DNA of 64,000 nt from G963701675 sp963701675 (GCA_963701675.1 OY969623.1:2418001-2482000), one strand, 5' to 3'; positions 38,054 through 47,029 are shown, counted from the first letter of the stretch. Numbers and translations: made by a program. Notes: generated by a model from the sequence alone, not told the origin.

Positions 38054-40310
38054 TCATCGGCCACCAATCACGGCCTGGAAATCGGCCCGGTCGCGAAGCG
38101 GCAGAAGCTCTGTTTGCGTAGCAGCAGGCGCTCGAACGTTGGCGTCGCCGGCGATCGCCCGCTTCAGCAATTCGACGGCTTCCCGAGCCGCAGCTTCCCG
38201 CTGAGGCGACGTTAGTTCCAGAGCGACCGAGGCTGCGGCGTGGACTTGCGCCACATCGAATACGCACCACGGATCCAAGCGGGGATTGGACAGCGGTCCG
38301 CGGCATTGCTCGATTGCCTCAGCCGTGCGCCCGCAATGAGCCAGGCTGAGTGCGCGACTCAGTGTTATGTGAAGCCAGTTGTTTTCCTCGGCGTATTGCA
38401 AGGCACTGTCGTAGTCCGAAACCGAATCCTCGATTCGTCGGAGTCCGTAGCGGCACTTGCCACGGTCCCTGTAGAGTTGGGCCGCGTTGTATCGAATCGT
38501 CGGAACCCACGAGTCGCTGGGTCCATTGACGCTATGAAGTTCGCCGATCAGCGTATCAAACATGTGGATCGCTTCGTTGAATCGCCCGGCATTCCGCAAC
38601 GAAGTCGCGTGATTGTGGCGAGACCGCCGCCAAAGAGCACTTACGGGTTGGGATTCGGGTTGTTCTGCTCGGCAGGCCTCAGACGCCGCGACGGCTTGGG
38701 TTGAAGTCTCGACCGCCTCCGTGACACGCCGCGTCCGGATAAGGCAGAACGCAAGCAAGTTTAAATGGTCGGCTCGCTTGACGCGGTTTGCCATCGGGTC
38801 GATTCCGAGGTCAGCCACACGTCCGAACTCTTCCACGCAAGCGCGATGAGTTTGGATGGCGTCCTCGTCGATCTTCAAGAAGGAGTCTGAGCGCCATCGC
38901 GTGCTTCGACATTTGTAGGGCATTTTCCACGCGCCAGCCTAACATCTCACGTTCGCGCTCTTCGGCCTGGCGCCACTCCCGATCGGCATTTAGGTAGAGG
39001 GCCGTGATTCCCACCAGCGCTGCCGGAATCAGTATCGCCAGCGCCGCCGCCATGCCCGCCAACGCCGGACGCCGTTTCGCCCAGCGCCACGTTTTGCCAA
39101 TCGTTCCCACCGGACGCGCGACGACCGGCCGACCGTCCAGATATCGCCGAAAGTCATCCGCCAATTCCCCGGCCGACCCGTAACGCTTCGCCGGTTCTTT
39201 GGACAGGCACTTCAGGCATACCGTCTCCAAATCTCGCGGCACGGCCGGATTCAACGCGCCCGGCGCGACCGGCTCGCGGTCCATGACCTGGGCGATGGTT
39301 TCGATTGGCGTCGCGGCTTTGAACGGCGGCCGGCCCGTCAGGCACTCATACAAGATCGCGCCGAGCGAATAAACGTCCGCCGCCGGTCCGACATCTTTCG
39401 CGCCTCTGCACTGTTCGGGGGCCATGTAACTCGGCGTGCCGAGTAGTTGACTGGTCTCCGTGACGCCGACACTGGCATCGAGTCGCTTCGCCAGACCGAA
39501 GTCGCTCACTTTGGGAGTCAGGAGACAGGAATCAGGAGTCAGTGTCGCACCTCGACCCCCGACTCCTGACTCCTGACTCCTGACTCCTGAAAGCAGGATG
39601 TTGGCCGGCTTCAAATCCCGATGCAAGATTCCGTTTCGGTGGGCGTGATCGACGGCGTCGGCCAATCGAGCCAGGGTCTCCGCGGCGACACGCGGTTCCA
39701 GCGCTGCGGTTTTCAGGCGTTGATCGAGACCGCCGCCGGCGATAAATTCGAGCACGAGATAGGGCCGGCCGTCTGTCTCGCCAAAGGCGTGCACTTCCAC
39801 GATGTTCGGATGTTTGAGCCGGGCGACGGCTTCCGCCTCGGTGCGGAATCGTTGCCGCGCCAATTCCGATGCGAATTCCCCGGAAAGGAGCACTTTGACT
39901 GCGACTTCTCGGTTCAGCTTCTCATCGCGAGCCAGGTAGACGACGCCCATTCCGCCTCGACCGAGTTCGCGGACAATATGAAAACCGGGGATTTCTGGCG
40001 GCGCCACACCGTTCGCCGATTGCAACGTACGGTGAAGGTCGAACTGAGCCGTCAGCGCGTCGGTCAGGGAAGGAAAGCGCTGGGCGAATTCGCTCAATTC
40101 CGGCAGCGTCCCATCGAGTTCTTCGCGCAGCAGCACCTCGCCGTAGATCAGAACCAGAACGGTTTCCGTATCGTGGCTGAGACTGGGATGTCGATTCAGA
40201 AACTCTTCCACCGGCGTGCGGTCGCCGGCCCGCCAACGCTGCACCTGCTCGGCGCGAACGTTCGCCAATGCGGTGTCGGGCGAAATCATCGCGGTCGAAT
40301 CGGCGCTCAT
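38054..40310 (-). CDS. Membrane Ser/Thr protein kinase (tandem paralog 2), one frameshift
   Basis: Two frames (40310 to ~38895, and ~38895 to 38054) form one ~752-residue paralog of the preceding kinase. The N-terminal frame holds GRGGMGVVYLARD (~120), HRDLKPANILL (~231), DFGLAKRL (~271), GTPSYMAPEQCRG and a transmembrane helix (~423). The second frame carries the TPR-like region (DLGIDPMANRVKRADH, AEAIEQCRGPLSNPRL). Alignment with the paralog places the one-base break at MAL/SDSFLKIDED near 38895. Its start overlaps the sigma factor stop by four bases. It too has a repeat-made insert between HRDLKPAN and DFG. Confidence 0.8.
39513..39592. repeat. Simple repeat (GGAGTCA)n in inverted arms inside a kinase gene
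   Basis: GGAGTCAGGAGACAGG-type units at 39513-39542 face CTCCTGACTCCTGACTCC at 39560-39592. The repeat unit differs from that in the paralog, but the position within the kinase is the same. Confidence 0.8.
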
Positions 40311-40909
40311 GTCTCGTCCTCGAGTCCGAGCCCGCACAAGACAACGTCCAGTGCGCGCCGCAGTTGCTTTCGCCGGGCTTCGGGCGTGCCCCCGACATGC
40401 TCGGCGACTTCACTCCAAGAGCAACCGTCGGCGCGGAGTTCGGCGATCTTTCGCTCATCGGCCGGGAGGCCCGTGCGAACCGCCTGCAGTAGTTCGCGGC
40501 CGGCCAGCGATCGTTCCGGCGATGGCTCGGCGGAGGCGACATGTTGGAGCCACACGTCGCCGGCCGAAACATCGCGGCGAGTATCGCGGCGGAGCCGGCG
40601 AAGGTTTCGCGCCCGCCGGCCGACTTTGCGCACCGCCATCCGCATCAGCAGCCGCATCAGGCCGGCAGAATCATCCGGCGCGAGTTGACCGCACGCGGCG
40701 CGAGCCAGGAAACTCGCGAACACCGATTGGCAGACGTCTTCGCTATCGAACTGCCGGCGCAGCGTGGGATCGGTCAGGCGGGCGCGAATCGCGACGCGAA
40801 TCGCCCGGCCATACACGCGCAGCAATTCCTCGGCGGCGTCGGCATCGCCTCCGCGCAGTCGGGTCAACAGCATCGGCAAAGAATTGGATCCAGTCACGAC
40901 GGCGCTCAT
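40307..40909 (-). CDS. ECF-type RNA polymerase sigma factor
   Basis: A 200-residue protein if started at MSAVVTGSNSLPMLL; a longer start at 40969 is possible because no clear ribosome site marks either. Region 2: LLTRLRGGDADAAEELLRVY, RRQFDSEDVCQSVFASFLAR. The linker has RLLMRMAVRKVGRRARNLRR. Region 4: GLPADERKIAELRADGCSWS and EVAEHVGGTPEARRKQLRRA as helix-turn-helix. It belongs to the planctomycete ECF groups linked to Ser/Thr kinases. The stop overlaps the ATG of the kinase gene (ATGA), so the sigma factor and two kinases form an operon in which the kinases may control the sigma factor. Confidence 0.85.
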   Translation of the reverse strand: MSAVVTGSNSLPMLLTRLRGGDADAAEELLRVYGRAIRVAIRARLTDPTLRRQFDSEDVCQSVFASFLARAACGQLAPDDSAGLMRLLMRMAVRKVGRRARNLRRLRRDTRRDVSAGDVWLQHVASAEPSPERSLAGRELLQAVRTGLPADERKIAELRADGCSWSEVAEHVGGTPEARRKQLRRALDVVLCGLGLEDET

Positions 40910-40969
40910 GGGTGCGCGTCCAGTTTCCTGCCCCACGATAATACCGCACCGCGCAACCAACCTCAACAT

Positions 40970-41335
40970 CGCTGCGGTACAATCTTGACTTGGAAAGACT
41001 CACCCGACGGCCGGATGATGGCCCTCAGCGTCACACCGCAACAAATTCTCCTGGCCGATCCGAACGACGGCCACGAGCTGGCACGCCTGACCATGCCACC
41101 CATGACAAGTGCCTGGCCGGCCGCCTTCAGCCACGACGGCGCGAACTTCGCGGTCATGACGAAGCAAGGCGCGGTATATATTTGGGACCTTCGACGCATT
41201 CGCGAACGGTTGGCCACGATGGGCCTGGACTGGGACGCGCCGCCGTTTCCCACCGAATCTCCGCCGCCGGCGCCGCGGCTCGTCCACGTCCAAGTCATCG
41301 GCGAGGTGTCGGAGCCTACCAAAGACGACCAGTAA
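40970..41335 (+). pseudogene. C-terminal fragment of a WD40-repeat (kinase-associated) protein
   Basis: One frame ends with DSPDGRMMALSVTPQQILLA, DPNDGHELARLTMPP, FSHDGANFAVMTKQGAVYIW and DLRRIRERLATMGLDWDAPP. These are the last WD40 blades and the characteristic closing segment of planctomycete WD40-kinase or ECF-WD40 proteins. There is no start or preceding blade: just upstream lies the divergent sigma factor gene, so only the 3' tail remains. Confidence 0.6.
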
Positions 41336-41473
41336 TCCGCGGCGCAACGTGAGTCGAAGCGCGCTCAAGCTAGCACCCGCCCGGAGCTTCGTTCTATCGG
41401 GTCGGTTCAGGTCGGAAAGCTGGCGAGAAATCTGTCGAGATGGCTGAAGAAGCTTGCGCAGCGTATCTGTCAG

Positions 41474-41522
<49 letters not shown>

Positions 41523-42153
41523 GACACGACTTCGCCAAAAAGCCCGAAAAGCCCGGCCAGAACGCATCTTATTGCCTCGGGACGGTTTCGCAAAGAGTCG
41601 CAAAAACCAGCATCTTTTGGCGAAGTCTGGCGGTACAAGCGGTACCAAAGCGGTACATCCACTTTACCGCGGGGGCACCTCGGATCGGAGTTTTGGGGCA
41701 GTCTTTCTTACCCTATGTCGACCCCCTTCGGCGGCTGCCCGGGCGGCATGACTGTCCTAGCGCTGTCCCACTTTCATGCCTAATTCTAAAATCTAGATTT
41801 AGACCTCAGGAGAGTCCTCAAGGCTGTTCCGGACCATTGCGACGAGCAATCGCCCACTAATCCCAAGGACAAGGGACAGTGTGGCGCGAATGATCGATCG
41901 GCTACAATTTGGCTACAATGGCGTAATTTGCGGGGCCCGCCAACGACGCAATCCTCACAGGATTGTATGCCCCGCCCGCATGGGGAATGGCAGACACAAG
42001 GGACTTAAAATGCCAGTTAAGGCGATTGCGGCAATCGGTAAGAAGTGCGAGAAACGTGGTGATTTACGGGGTTTTCTGCCTAACCGTCCGCAACGCAATA
42101 GTCCAGTCTGGATGGGGATTATTGGGTGTCACAGGTGTCAGTGACACGTGTTG
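41523..42153. other. Region inside the presumed island edge without a clear gene
   Basis: No integrase is recognisable, although this is where one would be expected. The frames are short. A small hairpin (GTGTCAC/GTGACAC at about 42126-42147) lies just past the stop of the next minus-strand gene and could end its transcript. Confidence 0.45.
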
Positions 42154-43067
42154 TTATGGCTTCAGCTTTTGGCTGTCGTCGGCGTGCCCAGGCCGCCAGT
42201 CGCATGGCGGTTCACTCTCTAGCAATGTGAGGAGCTCGGCATCTTCTGGCTCCAAAGTTCTAATCGTAGGCTGTGTCTGGTTTTGGATGTCAGTGACTCC
42301 CGTTGCCATAGGAACACGGTTCGGGATTCCTAGTCGTTTGCAAAACTCAGTCATGAAATCCGTGGCCTTCCCGGTCGCCCATTGGGCACAGCCTGAGCCT
42401 AAACACTGAGTGGGAAACCACAGGGCACCGTGTCGGGCAAGTGGGTTGAGCGGGAACTTCCCATTCAGTGCAGTCTCCAGCGCTTTATGTACGTCAAGAT
42501 CGTCGTCCCACTCAGGACGGTAGTGTATCAGTGCGTTGCGCATTTTGATGAGGGAAAACGTTTGCTGAAACGGTTCGGCCCCTTTATCAAATGGCTCTGC
42601 GCAGCAAACCCGTAACGCGATTTGGTATTTTTCGAGGACTTTGCCCTGCTCTATTGTCTCCCACAAGGCACCAAGAATGGCAATCTGTTGAGCACCCAGA
42701 CCCGCAAGCGCATGAGGATTGCGATCGATTTGTTCCAAATAGAGCTCGTTGATCGAGGCTTCCAGGAATGCCGCCGAAAAACGACGGCACCGGTGACGCA
42801 TGCTCGGTGCGGAGCCTCTTCAATTGCGATCCCGCTGCCTGTTTGCTCGATTTTTTCGGCAGCCGCGGCAAAGTGCCTTGCGGCCTCAAGGTGCTGTTTG
42901 GAGAAGCTGTACTTCAATCTGGCTCGCATCTCGCCGCCCGTAATACTGTACTGGCCAGATCCCGCGCTAATACCCATTGCTCTGAGCATTGAGCCGCAAC
43001 TCGGGCAAGGCTCCGTAGGGCTGTCGGTTTTCTTTTCGGTTCGACACTGTAGGCAGTACGTCGCCAT
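42154..43067 (-). CDS. Zinc-ribbon protein with C-terminal HEPN-like region, one frameshift
   Basis: The start at 43067 follows AAAGGAA. The N-terminal frame has a zinc ribbon (TYCLQCRTEKK ... EPCPSCGSML, residues ~3-30) and a helix AARHFAAAAEKIEQ. After a break at a run of five T near 42777, the second frame continues FSAAFLEASINELYLEQID. It includes FSLIKMRNALIHYRPEWDDD, a pattern resembling HEPN/Apea-like domains (R-N-x-x-x-H), although catalytic identity is uncertain. About 304 residues if one base is restored. If the HEPN-like reading is right, an RNase or nucleotide-binding role in defence would be plausible; this is inference. Confidence 0.5.
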
Positions 43068-43251
43068 TTTTTCCTTTCCCGCTACCCGCTGTCGCTCGGC
43101 GCGCTTACTTTTTACCTTCACCATCCCCACCGCCGCCACATCCATCGGACGATCAGCCAAATACCCACCGGGAGAGCCAAAGCAGCCATGACGAGAACCA
43201 CGATCGCTCGCAGGCCCTCCCAAGTCAGGTTCTCCATGAATCATGCCCCGC

Positions 43252-43593
43252 TCAGGCATTCTCGATTGCCGCCTTGAACTTGGCCACGAGATGAGGAATG
43301 TCCTTAACCGGGAACAGCACGAACAACCGAACCGAGAACAGGTATTCGCCTGGTTCGGCTTCGCTACGCGTCTCGACTTCGGCTTTGTACTCGCGTTCGG
43401 CTATCGACAAGAAAGTGTGTATTTCGTCCGTTCCGGGAAACGTGATTGACGCAAAGCCCGGTCGCTCCTCTTGGCAACACTCGTCCGTCGATATTCCGTG
43501 GCGCCACAACAGCGGCATCAACGGTGCAAGCTTCTCGTCGACGTCCACGGCGATGTCTTCGAACTCCACCCGTATGGTGCGATGTCGCGTCAC
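43252..43593 (-). CDS. Hypothetical protein
   Basis: A 113-residue protein starting at GTG, because a stop lies two codons upstream in frame. It has acidic, well-mixed composition: RVEFEDIAVDVDEKLAPLMP, WRHGISTDECCQEE, YLFSVRLFVLFPVKDI. The arrangement 'L-x-x-L-W-x-x-G-I-x-T-x-x-C-C-Q' occurs in small uncharacterised proteins that pair a helix with a cysteine-containing turn. No function can be given. Confidence 0.5.
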   Translation of the reverse strand: MTRHRTIRVEFEDIAVDVDEKLAPLMPLLWRHGISTDECCQEERPGFASITFPGTDEIHTFLSIAEREYKAEVETRSEAEPGEYLFSVRLFVLFPVKDIPHLVAKFKAAIENA

Positions 43594-43748
43594 GATTTTT
43601 CAGAGTCCAAGCAGCCAATCAAACACGGACAGAACGATGTCCAGCAATATCTTCCACAACGGCTGATCGAGCCACTGCCAGTTTGAGGGCAACTCACTCA
43701 TTTTTCCCGCCTAAGAAAATGACCCCTAGGCAGTCGCTTTCGGCTTGC

Positions 43749-43934
43749 TCAGGGGCGTTTGCGCTTGGGCAACTGCGTCCGTTCGATGCGATAGTGCTCC
43801 GCGAGCACCTGTGTCACAATTCGCGTTACACTTTTTCGTGAGCCGATGCTGGAGTCCCTGCGAAGCGCATCCCAAATGACTTTCGGCAATTGTATCGTTA
43901 GGCTGTGATACTCGAATGAGGCCGGTGCCGTCAT
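43749..43934 (-). CDS. Small ribbon-helix-helix-like protein
   Basis: The start at 43934 is set by AGGAAAGGA. The 61-residue product has a strand FEYHSLTIQLPKVIWDALRR followed by two helices (GSRKSVTRIVTQVLAEHYRI) and a basic tail. This is the size and pattern of Arc/MetJ ribbon-helix-helix DNA-binding proteins, often antitoxins or plasmid repressors. No toxin gene is adjacent. Confidence 0.5.
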   Translation of the reverse strand: MTAPASFEYHSLTIQLPKVIWDALRRDSSIGSRKSVTRIVTQVLAEHYRIERTQLPKRKRP

Positions 43935-44011
43935 GTTTTTCCTTTCCTTCCTTTGCCGCTCGACATCGCGGGTGTGTCGGGTCGCATTTCTTTCCTTGTT
44001 CGATTTGAGAC

Positions 44012-44593
44012 TCACTGAGAAGCGTGACGGTCGTTGGACCCCAATCCTGGTTCGCTGGAATTTTGGACTGCCGATAACGGGTCATCCACGGTGGGTCGAT
44101 CCGTCGGCTCCGCGCTCCGATACGAGTAGCGCAGCCGGCGCCAGCGATCAACCACAAAGTCGCCACCAAGCTGCAATACATCGCCTTCCGCTCCGACTCG
44201 ACGAGGTTTCCAGCCACGCAGAAGCAAGCGGACATACCGCGCCATCACCCTTGGCCGCAGAATATCCCCCCATGTGGCCTTTTCGAGCCCGAACGCACGA
44301 TACGCGACCCTCGTTGGGTCGGACACCAGTGGAAACGGATAGGCATTTTGCGATTGATGAAGCGCTAATACCGCTGGCTCGGCAAAACTGACGGCGATTA
44401 CCTCTCCGCCCAGTCGGCGGAATTCACCATATTGTTTGGTCACCTCGCCGAGGTGCGCCCGGCAAGCGATTCAGGCGAGATGGCGCAGAAAGATCAGAAC
44501 AACGGTTGTCGAGAACTCCGACAAACAAATCCGTCTCCCGTCCGGTCGACGCAAATCAAGATCCTCAGCCATATCGCCTACCTGGAGAAACAT
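44012..44593 (-). CDS. Peroxiredoxin-like (PRXL2-type) protein with in-frame TGA; candidate selenoprotein
   Basis: From an ATG at 44593 with a strong ribosome site (GAGGAGA, ~8 bases upstream), a single frame runs 194 codons, broken only by TGA at codon 41 (44471-44473). Before it: MFLQVGDMAEDLDLRRPDGR and TTVVLIFLRHLA. After it: IACRAHLGEVTKQYGEFRRL, GGEVIAVSFAEP, FPLVSDPTRVAYRAFGLEKA and a C-terminal VLQLGGDFVVDRWRRLRYSY. In the AhpC/TSA-like PRXL2 family the motif is FLRHxxCxxCR, so the TGA takes the place of the first cysteine and the second is kept. A hairpin follows 15 bases after the TGA. Either selenocysteine insertion or a nonsense mutation/assembly error explains this. Confidence 0.6.
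44441..44455 (-). promoter_or_regulatory. Candidate bacterial SECIS-like hairpin
   Basis: CACCTC-GGC-GAGGTG on the minus strand forms a perfect 6-bp stem with a three-base loop that starts with G, about 21 bases from the TGA to the loop. Known bacterial SECIS elements have a small G-containing apical loop ~16-37 bases after UGA. The stem is short and also encodes HLGEV, so chance pairing is possible. Confidence 0.3.
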
Positions 44594-44816
44594 TGATTCG
44601 TCTCCTCATCGGTATCGCGGGCAGTCCATACGGCATCCGGATTGAACGGCTCTTTGTGGGTATTGCAGTAATCATAGGAGGCCGACCCCGTTGCTCGGAC
44701 ATCGTCTCCGTAATGCCATCCTCGTCCTTTCGGTCTAACCCTCGGTTAAGGAGTTGGCTGTTTGGCAGCGACCATTCTAAAGTAGCATTCTACCGTTTCT
44801 GGAAACACGCCGAACA

Positions 44817-44918
44817 ATGGACAATGCATGCCGCATCGTGCATTTGGTTGATGAGCGTGAGCCGATCCACAAGTACGGGTTCGCCTATGGAACGCTTCCT
44901 CATGGAATGGAAACCAAG
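44817..44918 (+). pseudogene. DUF1990 fragment
   Basis: NACRIVHLVDEREPIHKYGF then AYGTLPHGMETKAE matches the segment NACRIIYVVDEPGPITRFGF of the complete DUF1990 gene at 51464-52072. Only ~34 residues remain. Confidence 0.6.
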
Positions 44919-44937
44919 GCAGAGATCAAGATAGAAA

Positions 44938-45120
44938 ATGAAGGACGAGGCCAGCTACATTTGCGACTCCTGCGGCGAGGAAATAGTTTTTCCCATCGAC
45001 GTGTCGGCGGGGTCAGGCCAGAAATATGTCGAGGATTGCCCGGTGTGTTGTACTCCGAATGTCATTCATGTTGAGATTGAGGACGACGGGGACGTGCGCG
45101 TGTGGTCGGAGCGAGAGTAA
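44938..45120 (+). CDS. CPXCG-motif cysteine-rich small protein
   Basis: A 60-residue protein with YICDSCGEEIVFPID (residues ~7-21), a SAGSGQKYVEDCPVCC block (~23-38) and an acidic C-terminus VEIEDDGDVRVWSE. This is the size and motif layout of the CPXCG family of small zinc-ribbon proteins widespread in proteobacteria and planctomycetes; their function is unknown. It lies just upstream of the phosphatase-SUI1 fusion. Confidence 0.7.
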   Translation: MKDEASYICDSCGEEIVFPIDVSAGSGQKYVEDCPVCCTPNVIHVEIEDDGDVRVWSERE

Positions 45121-45164
45121 GGTGTTGGTTACGTTATAGCCGACAATGCGGACTTGTGATTCAG

Positions 45165-45920
45165 ATGACAAAGTGCCGCGAAAAGACCGTTTTGTTTCTT
45201 TGCACCGGCAATTACTACCGCAGTCGATTTGCAGAGATTCTGTTCAACTCCGTTGCCGGAAAGATGGGCCTGCCGTGGAAAGCGTCTTCACGCGGCCTCG
45301 ACTTGAAGGACGGCGTCAACGTCGGCCCGATCGCCGATTCCGTCATCGAATTCGTCGAAACGATGAGGCTGCGGGCCGCTGACGCAATTACTCGCTTCCC
45401 TGTCCAAGTGGTAATCGACGATTTCGAGAACGCCGACTACATCGTGGCCTTGAAGGAGGACGAGCATTTGCCGATGCTTCATGAACGATTCTCGGCATGG
45501 ACCGAGAAGGTAGAGTTTTGGAATGTTGATGACGCCCCAGAGGCGCTGGCCGTCATCGAGCGAGAGGTTATGGGCCTGACCGCTCGACTAATCGGTGGAG
45601 GCAAACGAAGTGAATCCCTTCAAGAGGGCTCAAGCGTACGGGTTGGTCCAGAAGCAAAGGCACAAGCTACAAAGACCAACGCCGCAGTGGTGAAGGTGGG
45701 CCGAGAAACGAAAGGCCGTCGCGGAAAAGGCGTGACGACTGTATTTGATGTGCCTCTCGATAAAGCAGGACTGCTGGATCTCGCGGCTAAGCTCAAACAG
45801 CGATGCGGCACTGGTGGAACTGTCAAAGACAGGCGGATTGAGATTCAAGGCGAACAGCGCGAGCGCTTGGTTGGGATTTTGGAAGACATGGGCTACCGGG
45901 TAAAACGCGTCGGGGGTTGA
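45165..45920 (+). CDS. Low-molecular-weight phosphatase fused to a SUI1/YciH domain
   Basis: The start chosen is MTKCREKTVLFL (251 residues); the longer frame adds an unlikely N-terminus. Residues ~8-25 carry VLFLCTGNYYRSRFAE, the C-x5-R phosphate loop of LMW protein-tyrosine phosphatases or arsenate reductases. DDFENADYIVALKEDE (~85-100) is the region where the general-acid Asp normally occurs, though not as DP. From ~180, TKGRRGKGVTTVFDVPLDKA, GLLDLAAKLKQRCGTGGTVK and DRRIEIQGEQRERLVGILED form a complete SUI1 (eIF1/YciH) domain. The two are joined by a ~30-residue linker in one frame. It is followed two bases later by tag. Confidence 0.8.
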   Translation: MTKCREKTVLFLCTGNYYRSRFAEILFNSVAGKMGLPWKASSRGLDLKDGVNVGPIADSVIEFVETMRLRAADAITRFPVQVVIDDFENADYIVALKEDEHLPMLHERFSAWTEKVEFWNVDDAPEALAVIEREVMGLTARLIGGGKRSESLQEGSSVRVGPEAKAQATKTNAAVVKVGRETKGRRGKGVTTVFDVPLDKAGLLDLAAKLKQRCGTGGTVKDRRIEIQGEQRERLVGILEDMGYRVKRVGG

Positions 45921-45921
45921 G

Positions 45922-46500
45922 ATGCAACGCTGCCCGTGGGCGAAGTCCGAACTCTACATGCGATACCACGATACTGAATGGGGTGCGCCGGTCCACGACG
46001 ACCAACTGCTGTTCGAGTTCCTGATTCTTGAAGGTGCGCAGGCAGGACTCAGTTGGGAGACGATTCTCAAGAAGCGAGCAAATTACCGGGCAGCCTTCGA
46101 TGAATTCGACCCAACGACCATCGCGAAGTACGGGATGAAGAAACGCAAGAGTTTACTGTCCAACCCAGGAATCGTCCGCAACCGGCTCAAAGTCGAATCG
46201 GCAATTCAGAACGCGAAGGCATTCCTCGCTGCTCGGAACGAGATCGGCTCGTTTGATGAGTACATATGGCGGTTTGTTCGCCACCGACCGAAGCAAAATA
46301 GTTGGAAATCTATGGAGGACGTACCGGCCCGAACTTCGGAGTCCGACGCAATGAGCAAGGACTTGCAAAGACGTGGCTTCAAGTTCGTCGGCAACACGAT
46401 CTGCTACGCCTTCATGCAGGCGGTCGGCATGGTGAACGACCACCTTGTTGGATGTTTCCGACACGAAGAAATTGCAAGGATGGTCAGAAAGCCGAAATGA
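45922..46500 (+). CDS. tag: DNA-3-methyladenine glycosylase I
   Basis: This 192-residue enzyme matches Tag in size and motifs: MQRCPWAKSELYMRYHDTEW (zinc-ligand Cys near the N-terminus and HDTEWG), LFEFLILEGAQAGLSWETIL, and RGFKFVGNTICYAFMQAVGM near the C-terminus with a final DHLVGCFRH providing further zinc ligands. It removes 3-methyladenine from alkylated DNA to start base excision repair. It begins two bases after the fusion gene and overlaps the GIY-YIG gene by four bases, so it is part of a tightly coupled operon. Confidence 0.9.
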   Translation: MQRCPWAKSELYMRYHDTEWGAPVHDDQLLFEFLILEGAQAGLSWETILKKRANYRAAFDEFDPTTIAKYGMKKRKSLLSNPGIVRNRLKVESAIQNAKAFLAARNEIGSFDEYIWRFVRHRPKQNSWKSMEDVPARTSESDAMSKDLQRRGFKFVGNTICYAFMQAVGMVNDHLVGCFRHEEIARMVRKPK

Positions 46501-46769
46501 AAAATCCAGCCGCCGACTCCTGGTTCGTTTACATCCTTCGATGTGGCGATGGATCGCTCTACACCGGCATCACAAAGGAAATTCGCCGACGCTGTAAGCA
46601 ACACAATGATGGCACGGCCTCGCGCTACACTCGTAGCCGACGCCCGACCAAGTTGGTGTACCAGGAACTCCATTTCACCCGGAGTTCGGCGCTGAAGCGC
46701 GAGGCGGCGATTAAAGCCATGCCCAGGCGAGAGAAAAAGGCCTTGATCCGATTGAGGAAAGCAGCATGA
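46497..46769 (+). CDS. GIY-YIG nuclease domain protein (YhbQ-like)
   Basis: This 90-residue single-domain protein has WFVYILRCGDGSLYTGITKE (the GIY...YIG strands as VYI...YTG), an arginine in IRRRCKQHNDGTASRYTRSR, KLVYQELHFTRSSALKREAA (catalytic Glu region) and a basic tail. The size and pattern match the UvrC/YhbQ-type small GIY-YIG nucleases. The ATG overlaps the tag stop and its own stop overlaps the next start (both ATGA). Confidence 0.85.
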   Translation: MKNPAADSWFVYILRCGDGSLYTGITKEIRRRCKQHNDGTASRYTRSRRPTKLVYQELHFTRSSALKREAAIKAMPRREKKALIRLRKAA

Positions 46770-47029
46770 CGCCGCTTTACGAGGACAATTGTTTCACATT
46801 TCGTTTTTCCGACGACAGGATCATCGACCGTTTTCACCTCGAAGGCGTTCCGATGGGTAGTGGGGTTTCGGTTTTCAAGATTAACGCCGCTACATGCGAG
46901 CGACTCAGTCTACTTGCGACGGCGACGGTAGGCGAAGGTGGTTGGGTGGACTTGGTTAAGCCAATAACCGTCCGGGCCGGAGATGCGTTTGTTGCGGTGC
47001 CGGAGCCAAGCGCTGCTCCCAGCGCATGA
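46766..47029 (+). CDS. Hypothetical protein
   Basis: An 87-residue protein translationally coupled on both sides (ATGA overlaps). It is beta-rich (NCFTFRFSDDRIIDRFHLEG, VGEGGWVDLVKPITVRAGDA) and ends in a small Pro/Ala tail. The last segment resembles the end of small sensor-like folds, but I recognise no family. The tight coupling shows it is a real gene of the operon. Confidence 0.6.
   Translation: MTPLYEDNCFTFRFSDDRIIDRFHLEGVPMGSGVSVFKINAATCERLSLLATATVGEGGWVDLVKPITVRAGDAFVAVPEPSAAPSA

Noticed and set aside
40541..40969. N-terminal extension of the WD40 frame to 40541
   Set aside because: This part is antisense to the ECF sigma factor and has no WD40 pattern; similarity starts near 40970.
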